A DNA stretch of 32,676 nucleotides from positions 1-32,676 of IMG/VR virus record IMGVR_UViG_3300044825_001651. One strand, written 5' to 3'. The notes below the pieces were generated by a model that was not told the DNA's origin, searched no databases, and saw nothing but the letters and a program-made list of their open reading frames with translations. Positions 15,077-20,852 of the stretch are shown here, one piece after another; positions within the stretch are counted from its first letter, which is position 1; the number at the start of each line of letters is the position of its first letter. Source of the DNA: a virus. The translations under genes were made by a program, and so were the position numbers.

Positions 15077-16482
15077 ACGTCCACCTTCGACCGGCCGAGT
15101 CTCTCCGATCCTCACAACGCCTGATCTCCAAGATCATCAAAGGTGAGCCTGCCAAGCTTATCGTCAGCGGCATGGGAAGCGGGAAGACCGGCGCGGCACT
15201 GGATGCAGCCAGGGCGCTGCTGGACAGCTTCGAGGCCCATCACATCCTGATCATCGGACCTCTTCTGGTGGCCCAGAATACGTGGCCTGACGAGATTGAG
15301 ACCTGGCAGCACACGAGAGTCATTCGCTATGCGGTCGCCGTGGGCGACCAAGCAGAACGCGCGGCCGCGGTAGCCAAGCGGGCAGAGATCACCACGATCA
15401 ATTTCGAGAACATCCAGTGGCTCGCGAAGCACATCAAGTCGATCGACCACTGGTATTGGGACACGGTGATCATTGACGAGTCCAGTCGCTTCAAGGCCGG
15501 TGAAAAGCGGACAAAGACGACCAAGGTCAAGACGGCATCTGGCGAAGTGAAGGTCCGGAAAGGTGGGAACCAGACCAGGTTCGGCATCATGACGACCGCC
15601 CGTCAGAAGATTGACCGCATCTATGAGTTGACCGGCACACCAACTCCGAACGGCCTCTACGACCTCTGGGGGCAGATTTACCTGCTCGATCAGGGTCAGC
15701 GACTCGGCAGAACCAAGTCTGCTTTCGAGAATCGGTGGTTCGATAAGAACCCCTACACCTACGCAATCACACCTCGGCCGGGTGCCGAAGCTGAAATAAT
15801 GGGCTTGATCAGCGATCTGATGGTGACGATCCCGCAAGAGAAGATCACCGACGATGCACAGTTCATCCCCATGTCAGTCAGGCTTCCTGACAAGGCGATG
15901 CAAGAATATCTCGACTTCGAGAAGACCCTTTACTCGCAACCATACGATGTGGAAGCGGTCAGTAGCGGGGTTCTCGCGAACAAGCTTCTACAGTTCGCCA
16001 ACGGCCACCTCTACCGAGAAGACCGGTCGGTCATCGCTGTTCATGAGGCCAAGTTCGAAGCCTTGGACGAACTGATCCAGCAGTGTCACGGTGAGAATCT
16101 GCTTGTCTTCTACAGCTTCAAGTTCGACAAGGATGCGATAAAAAAGCGTTATCCTCATGCAGTTGTGGCAAATGAGAGCAAGGATTTTGTCTCGACATGG
16201 AACAAGGGGAAGATCAGACTCGGACTGGCACACCCGGCCTCGATCGGCCATGGCACTAATCTACAGTATGGCGGGCACATTGCTGCGTGGTTCGGCTTGA
16301 CATTCAACCTTGAGTTGTGGCAGCAGGCAAATATGAGGCTTCCTCGGCCGGGGCAAACCAAGCAGGTTCTTATCTACCCGATCATCGCGAAAGGCACCTA
16401 TGACGAGAGGGCTGTGGACAGTTTGCAATCTAAAGGTGCTACTCAAGATAGGATTGTTTCTGGTTTTCTTCATCGACCTTGA
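15073..16482 (+). CDS. SNF2-type DEAD/DEAH helicase
   Basis: This 469-residue protein starts at the ATG at 15073, overlapping the deaminase stop (ATGA). Walker A GMGSGKT is at 33-39, the Walker B box IIDESS at 133-138, motif III LTGTPTP at 186-192, and a motif VI-like QQANMRLPRPGQT near residue 430. These and ELTGTPTPNGLYDLWGQ fit the compact SNF2-like helicases of phage replication modules, which lack chromatin-type accessory domains. It is an ATP-driven DNA translocase, likely acting in replication fork remodelling or initiation. Confidence 0.9.
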   Translation: MNVHLRPAESLRSSQRLISKIIKGEPAKLIVSGMGSGKTGAALDAARALLDSFEAHHILIIGPLLVAQNTWPDEIETWQHTRVIRYAVAVGDQAERAAAVAKRAEITTINFENIQWLAKHIKSIDHWYWDTVIIDESSRFKAGEKRTKTTKVKTASGEVKVRKGGNQTRFGIMTTARQKIDRIYELTGTPTPNGLYDLWGQIYLLDQGQRLGRTKSAFENRWFDKNPYTYAITPRPGAEAEIMGLISDLMVTIPQEKITDDAQFIPMSVRLPDKAMQEYLDFEKTLYSQPYDVEAVSSGVLANKLLQFANGHLYREDRSVIAVHEAKFEALDELIQQCHGENLLVFYSFKFDKDAIKKRYPHAVVANESKDFVSTWNKGKIRLGLAHPASIGHGTNLQYGGHIAAWFGLTFNLELWQQANMRLPRPGQTKQVLIYPIIAKGTYDERAVDSLQSKGATQDRIVSGFLHRP

Positions 16483-16490
16483 CAGTTTCG

Positions 16491-16519
16491 TTGACTTTCA
16501 CGGTTAAGGTGCATATTTC
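16491..16519 (+). promoter_or_regulatory. Possible promoter of the helix-turn-helix gene
   Basis: TTGACT (16491-16496) is followed after 17 bases by TATTTC (16514-16519). The -35 is good and the -10 weak. A second TTGACA-like site lies about 10 bases upstream. It could allow the regulator gene to be expressed apart from the helicase operon. Confidence 0.4.
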
Positions 16520-16578
16520 TTGATTCGAGGGTTGGGGAACCTTCGACGCTGCCACCGCCATTGGAGCCTAAGAATACC

Positions 16579-17259
16579 ATGAAGGGTAAGAATCCTGCTG
16601 CTCACGAAGATTTTGCGAAGCGTTTCGTCATAGCTTGTGATGACAATCCGAACGTGCCTGAAATGAACTTTGGTCGTTTGACCTGGATCGCCACCGAGTT
16701 CAAAAAGCGTTTCAATGTCGACGTTACCTCTGAGACCGTCCGGAAGTGGAAGATGGGAATCTCACGCCCACATCCGCATCAGAAGATGGTTCAGCTTGCC
16801 GAAATCCTGCGGTGCGAAGTTGCCTGGCTGGCGACCGGCGTAAGCGACGGCGTGGACAAGAAGCAGGCGAAGGTTCGTCACCAAGTCGCTGATGGTGCTG
16901 TGAACGTCATTGCAGGACTGGTCCAGATGGCTGGCTCTCATCCAGCTTTCCCACTGCCCGAGGATCAGTTCGCTGTCGAGAACCACATCGACCTCTACGC
17001 GATCATTCGAGGCGTTCAACATGCCTTTCACATAGCGACGGGTGAACCGGTCGACGGTGACGTTCAGTTCTTGATCCCGATAGAGGTTAAGAACGCAATC
17101 GTTCTTGGGATCATACCAGAAGGCGGCTTGAAGTTCTCGATCGTGCAGATCGACTTGGAGAGCGCTGAAAAGAACGGATCGCGCCGCGGGAACATGCTCT
17201 CTTTCATGTTGAAAAACGTGGAGAGCAAACCGGTCGAAAGCTTCTCAGTGAAGCTGTAG
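16579..17259 (+). CDS. Helix-turn-helix phage regulator, repressor-like
   Basis: This 226-residue protein starts at ATG 16579 (MKGKNPAAHEDF); a TTG at 16561 would add six residues, and GGAG at 16563-16566 lies 12 bases from the ATG. Residues 25-80 fit an XRE/CI-type HTH, with SETVRKWKMGISRPHP as turn and recognition helix and LAEILRCEVAWLATG closing the domain. The rest (residues 95-226) is not an S24/LexA peptidase, as no Ser-Lys dyad context is visible. It may be the lysogeny repressor or another regulator of integrase and replication genes; its location before the integrase control region supports this. Confidence 0.75.
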   Translation: MKGKNPAAHEDFAKRFVIACDDNPNVPEMNFGRLTWIATEFKKRFNVDVTSETVRKWKMGISRPHPHQKMVQLAEILRCEVAWLATGVSDGVDKKQAKVRHQVADGAVNVIAGLVQMAGSHPAFPLPEDQFAVENHIDLYAIIRGVQHAFHIATGEPVDGDVQFLIPIEVKNAIVLGIIPEGGLKFSIVQIDLESAEKNGSRRGNMLSFMLKNVESKPVESFSVKL

Positions 17260-17302
17260 AGCGGCCTGATAGGTAGCAGTCTTACGGTATTTTTCACGGT
17301 AT

Positions 17303-17333
17303 GACGTTGAAATTTTCGTTTGATTTCAACGTC
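17303..17333. repeat. Perfect 11-bp inverted repeat
   Basis: GACGTTGAAAT (17303-17313) is followed by TTTCGTTTG and its exact complement ATTTCAACGTC (17323-17333). There is no T-tract after it, so an operator is at least as likely as a terminator. It lies 43 bases after the regulator stop. Confidence 0.6.
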
Positions 17334-17369
17334 TCGTGACTCCCCTACGGGCTGCCACCATACTTCCCC

Positions 17370-17451
17370 ATGCTTCTCAGATAGACTGTAGACCCTTTAT
17401 TTACTGGGGTTTATAGGTCTATGCTTCTCAGTGCTTACCCATGCTTCTCAT
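17370..17451 (+). repeat. ATGCTTCTCA direct repeats at integrase promoter
   Basis: ATGCTTCTCAG occurs at 17370-17380 and 17421-17431, and ATGCTTCTCA with a following T at 17441-17450. A fourth perfect 11-mer is at 18958-18968, at the predicted promoter of the AlpA-like gene. The copies flank or immediately follow predicted -35/-10 boxes, which suggests a shared operator. Confidence 0.6.
17389..17417 (+). promoter_or_regulatory. Possible integrase promoter
   Basis: TAGACC (17389-17394) and TATAGG (17412-17417) are 17 bases apart. Each matches its consensus at four of six positions. ATGCTTCTCAG copies begin just upstream (17370) and four bases downstream (17421) of this pair. Confidence 0.4.
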
Positions 17452-17507
17452 AGGTTACGGTATGAAAATACGGTAACCGTGCCCCTAAGCGATACCGTAG
17501 GGTGACC

Positions 17508-18719
17508 ATGCCTCTAACAGACACCAGACTTCGCGGGTTGAAGCCCGGCATCAAACCTCAGAAATTGAGCGACGGTGGACAGCTTTATCTGCTGGTCAAC
17601 CCGAGTGGATCGAAGCTTTGGCGCATGGATTATGCGTTCAAAGGAAAACGGAAGACGCTCTCCTTCGGCGCTTATCCGGAAGTCAAACTGGCCGACGCTC
17701 GGGCGCTGCGAGATCGTGCAAAGAAGGCTCTCGCCGATGGACAAGACCCTTCGTCCAACCGGTCGATCGAACGTGGGGACCATGACAGCTTTGAGGCTGT
17801 GGCCCGCGCCTGGCTGGCATCACAGGTATGGGCACCTAAGTATGCCCCTCAGATCGTCAGGACGTTCGAGAGGGATGTGTTCCCCCTGCTCGGCCAGAGA
17901 CCTATGGTCGAGATTCAACCAAGCGAGGTGCTGGATGTCATTCGCGCTGTAGAGGCCCGCGGTGCGCTCGACATAGCCAAGCGGCTTCGTCAGAAGATCA
18001 GTGCGGTCTTCCGCTACGCGACCCCGAGCGGCCTGGTGAAGTTCGATCCGGCAGCGAGCCTGCGTGATGCCATGAAGCGCCCGCCCAGGGTGAAGCACAT
18101 GGCGTCTTTGAAGGCAGGCGAAATGCCCGAGTTCTTCAAACGCCTGCGAGCCTTCGACGGAGAACCCCAGACAGCCTTGGCCCTCGAACTTGTCATCCAC
18201 ACCATGAGCAGAACCAGCGAGGTTCGCTTCGGCCGGTGGTCGGAGATCGAAGGTGACTTCTGGCGCATCCCCGGTTCGAGAATGAAGAAGGGTCGAGATC
18301 ACATTGTTCCGCTGACCAGACAGTCAAAGGATATTCTCGCTAGGCTGAAAGAGATCGCTGGGAAGTCGGAGTGGATCGCGCCGGGGATCAGCGGGAAGCC
18401 CATGAGCGAGAACACCATGCTCTATGCGCTTTATCGGATGGGCTATCACAGCCGAGCCACGACCCACGGCTTCCGGTCGACTGCATCGACGGTGCTGAAC
18501 GAGTCTGCCCTCTGGCGAACCGACGCGATCGAACGGCAGCTTGCTCACGTTCCTGATGATCAGGTTAGGGCCGCTTATAACGCTGCGCAGTATCTCGACG
18601 AGCGGATCAAGATGATGACCTGGTGGAGCGATCAACTCACCCAATGGGAGAGCCAAGGGATCAGGACTATCGACACCGATCTCAGTGATCTTCTGAGCGA
18701 TGGTGACTTACTGGTTTGA
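17508..18719 (+). CDS. P4-type tyrosine integrase
   Basis: This 403-residue recombinase starts at the ATG at 17508 (MPLTDTRLRGL); a GTG at 17502 is also possible. Residues 1-85 are the DUF4102 arm-binding domain, with SDGGQLYLLVNPSGSKLWRMDY typical of P4 integrases. Residues 93-185 form the SAM-like core-binding domain. The catalytic set is R235 (SRTSE), H265 (KGRDHIVPL), H320-GF-R323, H347 and the nucleophile Y357 (RAAYNAA). It would integrate and, with an excisionase, excise the phage. The gene is full-length and keeps all catalytic residues. Confidence 0.93.
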   Translation: MPLTDTRLRGLKPGIKPQKLSDGGQLYLLVNPSGSKLWRMDYAFKGKRKTLSFGAYPEVKLADARALRDRAKKALADGQDPSSNRSIERGDHDSFEAVARAWLASQVWAPKYAPQIVRTFERDVFPLLGQRPMVEIQPSEVLDVIRAVEARGALDIAKRLRQKISAVFRYATPSGLVKFDPAASLRDAMKRPPRVKHMASLKAGEMPEFFKRLRAFDGEPQTALALELVIHTMSRTSEVRFGRWSEIEGDFWRIPGSRMKKGRDHIVPLTRQSKDILARLKEIAGKSEWIAPGISGKPMSENTMLYALYRMGYHSRATTHGFRSTASTVLNESALWRTDAIERQLAHVPDDQVRAAYNAAQYLDERIKMMTWWSDQLTQWESQGIRTIDTDLSDLLSDGDLLV

Positions 18720-18985
18720 GTGCCGGTCTCTGCCGACTGTCACCTTTTTACGGCGGTTGCCATGCTCGGTATTCGCCGACTGTATCAAAGCCAACTACTG
18801 ACCTACGCATTCAAATTTGTTGCGGGCCGCTGTTCTGATGCTCTGATTCCAGAGCGGAAGTCGGGACTGCGCCCTTCACTTCACCGCGTAAATCTGCGGC
18901 CCGCGACTCACTGATAGCACACATTCTGGTTGAAAGTCACGTCCGATGTGTGTATCCATGCTTCTCAGAAGCAGGAGCCTATCAG
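18720..18985. other. Intergenic region between integrase and alpA-like gene
   Basis: This 266-bp stretch holds no supportable gene. A 64-codon ORF begins at the base after the integrase stop but has no ribosome site and an Arg/Leu-rich composition like random frames. Its right end has a promoter and one ATGCTTCTCAG copy. Confidence 0.5.
18930..18958 (+). promoter_or_regulatory. Predicted promoter of alpA-like gene
   Basis: TTGAAA (18930-18935) and TATCCA (18953-18958) have a 17-base spacer. The repeat ATGCTTCTCAG (18958-18968) begins at the last base of the -10 and would cover the transcription start, where a bound protein would block initiation. Confidence 0.5.
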
Positions 18986-19165
18986 ATGACCGACCGCATG
19001 ATCCGGTTACCGGAAGTAACCCAGATCACCTCTCTCTCGACAGCCCAGCTTTATCGAATGATGGAAGATGGGTCTTTCCCCAAGCAATACCGGATTTCTC
19101 ATCGGGTTGCCGCGTGGAAGGAATCTGAGGTCGCAGCCTGGGTAAACTCTCTGGTTGCCGTATGA
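18986..19165 (+). CDS. AlpA-like HTH regulator / excisionase-like protein
   Basis: This 59-residue protein starts at the ATG at 18986, eight bases after AGGAG (18973-18977). MIRLPEVTQITSLSTAQLYRMMEDGSFP is the typical AlpA/MerR-like winged HTH, followed by the wing segment RVAAWKESEVAAWV. AlpA proteins regulate integrase genes of prophages, and related small proteins act as excisionases. Its promoter carries the same repeat as the integrase region, so it may regulate both. Its stop overlaps the methyltransferase ATG (ATGA). Confidence 0.88.
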   Translation: MTDRMIRLPEVTQITSLSTAQLYRMMEDGSFPKQYRISHRVAAWKESEVAAWVNSLVAV

Positions 19166-20136
19166 CCTACCTGAACCGGATCGAGCATCCGGCCTACTAC
19201 AACGACTTCGACGAGGGGTCGGTGGAATGGCTGCGCGAACTCATGAAGCAGGGTCTCATCCCGGCCGGTGAGATTGATGCCCGTTCGATCCTTGAAGTGC
19301 AAGCGTCTGACCTCATCGGTTTCACCCAGGCTCATTTCTTTGCCGGGATCGCTGGATGGCCCCTCGCTCTACGTCTTGCCGGTATCCCTGTCGATGTCTC
19401 GCTGTGGACCGGCTCTCCCCCATGCCAACCTTTCTCCGTGGCAGGACTCCAAGAAAGCCGTGAAGATGAGCGACACCTCGCCCCCCATTTTGTCGATCTG
19501 GTCGGGGTTGCCCGCCCCGGAGTGCTGTTTGGCGAACAGGTCGCCAGCGCGGAAGTCTTCGGAAAGGCTCCAAAGCGTTCTAGAGGAAACGTTGTCCCAC
19601 CGCCTGACTGGGCTTGGATCGACGATTTATCAGATCGCCTGGAAGCCGCACGTTACACCGTTGGGGCGAGCGATTTCCCGTCAGCGGGCGTCGGGGCACC
19701 GCACATCCGTCAACGGACGTATATCGGAGCAGTATCCGAAGAGTGGCTGGTCAACCGCATCGGCTCGGGACTGGAAGGATTCGGCCGGGATGACGGTCGA
19801 GGCTGTGAACCCGGATGGCTCAGAGAGGATACGCCTGGATCAGCTTCCGAGACAGGCACAGTTGGCGAAAGACAGCCCGGCCCGACTAACGGCTTCTGGG
19901 GAAATGCTGACTGGCTCCTCTGTCGGGACGAGAACTGGCGGGCTGTTGAACCCCGAACATTCCCGCTGGCTGATGGGTTTCCCGCCAGAGTGGGGCTGCT
20001 GCGGGGTTACGGCAACGCTATTAATCCGCGACAAGCGAAAGTCTTCATCAAAGCGTTCTTCGAAGCCGTTGAAATCTTCATCCGCGGCGAACCTAAACAG
20101 GTCGCTGATCTTAGCCTTGATGGGTTGATTGTTTGA
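19162..20136 (+). CDS. C5 cytosine-specific DNA methyltransferase
   Basis: This 324-residue enzyme starts at the ATG at 19162, overlapping the alpA-like stop. It would transfer methyl groups from S-adenosylmethionine to cytosine C5. Motif I is FFAGIAG (59-65), motif IV GSPPCQPFS with catalytic C88, motif VI GEQV with E125, motif VIII IRQR (182-185), and motif X GYGNAINP (282-289). The target-recognition region is short, about 190-265. No restriction partner is adjacent, so it is probably an orphan that protects phage DNA or alters gene expression. Its +1 frame also contains a long ORF, described separately. The last base overlaps the next ATG. Confidence 0.92.
   Translation: MTYLNRIEHPAYYNDFDEGSVEWLRELMKQGLIPAGEIDARSILEVQASDLIGFTQAHFFAGIAGWPLALRLAGIPVDVSLWTGSPPCQPFSVAGLQESREDERHLAPHFVDLVGVARPGVLFGEQVASAEVFGKAPKRSRGNVVPPPDWAWIDDLSDRLEAARYTVGASDFPSAGVGAPHIRQRTYIGAVSEEWLVNRIGSGLEGFGRDDGRGCEPGWLREDTPGSASETGTVGERQPGPTNGFWGNADWLLCRDENWRAVEPRTFPLADGFPARVGLLRGYGNAINPRQAKVFIKAFFEAVEIFIRGEPKQVADLSLDGLIV
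19466..20128 (+). CDS. Candidate overlapping protein in +1 frame of methyltransferase gene
   Basis: An ORF open from 19268 to 20128 in the +1 frame lies wholly inside the methyltransferase gene; I place the start tentatively at ATG 19466 (MSDTSPPILSIW), giving 220 residues. It is the longest same-strand overlapping frame in the window. It reads like a protein: GSTIYQIAWKPHVTPLGR, RASGHRTS, GWSTASARDW and LNPEHSRWLMGFPPEW. The last resembles the segment preceding motif X in other C5 methyltransferases. From memory, similar frames are annotated as hypothetical proteins beside phage methyltransferases. Conservation of the main frame could by itself make such a frame recur, so translation is unproven. 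Function is unknown. Confidence 0.4.
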   Translation: MSDTSPPILSIWSGLPAPECCLANRSPARKSSERLQSVLEETLSHRLTGLGSTIYQIAWKPHVTPLGRAISRQRASGHRTSVNGRISEQYPKSGWSTASARDWKDSAGMTVEAVNPDGSERIRLDQLPRQAQLAKDSPARLTASGEMLTGSSVGTRTGGLLNPEHSRWLMGFPPEWGCCGVTATLLIRDKRKSSSKRSSKPLKSSSAANLNRSLILALMG

Positions 20137-20852
20137 TGACCACTGACCTGAGCGATCTCTTCGAAGACGAAGAACCGAAGAAGCCCAAGAAGAAGGTCGG
20201 CCGTCCGACGCGCGAAGAGGCATTGGCGAAGGCTCAAGCATTGGAAGAGCCGCTGCCGCACTATAGCGTCTTCCGTCAGCCGGTGGGCGTGACCTACCTT
20301 GCGAAGGTCGTTGGTCGACAGCCGCGCCAGATCGAGAAGCGCCTTGAGAAGTGCCCCGCTGCCGAGTGGGTGGGGCATCAGGGCAAGCAAGTCCCGATGT
20401 ATGACTTCCTGACCGCGATGGCATATCTGATCCCGCCGCGGGGCAACATCGAAGACTGGTTCGCCCAGCAGAACGCTGCCTCGCTGCCGCCCTATGTGAA
20501 TAAGATGTGGTGGGACTCCGCGAACCAGCGGAACCGGGTGATGTTGTCGTCGAATGATCTCTGGCACACCGATGACGTAATGATCGTCTTCGGCCGGGTG
20601 GCTATGATGATCCGGCAAGAGGTCAAGATGTGGGTGGAAGACCTTCCCGAGAAGGAACTGCTCACCGATGCCCAATACACCGCTCTGGTGGACGCAGGAA
20701 ACCGCCTCGTCGATTCGATCCGTGAGACCCTGACCAAGTTGCCCAGCGAGACCTTCTCGATGTCGGCGCACATCAATCAGGAACTTGAATCTTCTAGCCG
20801 TCAGATCAACGACAGCGACCGGCCGGAATTTGACGATGAGAGTGAAGATTGA
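20136..20852 (+). CDS. Terminase small subunit-like protein (DUF1441/Nu1-like)
   Basis: This 238-residue protein starts at the ATG at 20136, sharing its A with the methyltransferase stop (TGATG). The N-terminus is acidic then basic (EPKKPKKKVGRPTREE), followed by VTYLAKVVGRQPRQIEKRLEKCP, a helix-turn-helix like those that bind the packaging site, and a long helical region near 120-210. Its place directly before the large terminase supports DNA recognition for packaging. The subfamily name is less certain than the role. Confidence 0.75.
   Translation: MTTDLSDLFEDEEPKKPKKKVGRPTREEALAKAQALEEPLPHYSVFRQPVGVTYLAKVVGRQPRQIEKRLEKCPAAEWVGHQGKQVPMYDFLTAMAYLIPPRGNIEDWFAQQNAASLPPYVNKMWWDSANQRNRVMLSSNDLWHTDDVMIVFGRVAMMIRQEVKMWVEDLPEKELLTDAQYTALVDAGNRLVDSIRETLTKLPSETFSMSAHINQELESSSRQINDSDRPEFDDESED

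Larger units (their letters stand above)
17283..17499. repeat. Dispersed TACGGTAT motif, five sites
   Basis: TACGGTAT occurs at 17283-17290 and 17456-17463, CACGGTAT at 17295-17302, TACGGTAA at 17469-17476, and the inverted copy ATACCGTA at 17492-17499, nine bases before the integrase ATG. The sites cluster at the two ends of the control region, like integrase arm sites or repressor operators. Confidence 0.5.
17260..17507. other. Integrase control region, possible attachment site
   Basis: This 248-bp region has no gene and is dense in repeats, described separately: a TACGGTAT motif set, an 11-bp inverted repeat and three ATGCTTCTCA copies. The segment TCGTGACTCCCCTACGGGCTGCCACCA (17334-17360) ends in CCA and looks somewhat like a tRNA 3' end, which would suit the attP core of a P4-type integrase. 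I cannot confirm this without a host tRNA match. Confidence 0.5.

Noticed and set aside
15112-15837. 241-codon minus-strand ORF opposite the SNF2 helicase
   Set aside because: Antisense shadow with no ribosome site or family motif.
18720-18914. 64-codon ORF directly after the integrase stop
   Set aside because: GTG start without a ribosome site; the composition looks random and no domain is seen.
19162-20136. Frameshifted or broken methyltransferase
   Set aside because: The long second frame first suggested a frameshift, but motifs I to X all lie in one uninterrupted frame.
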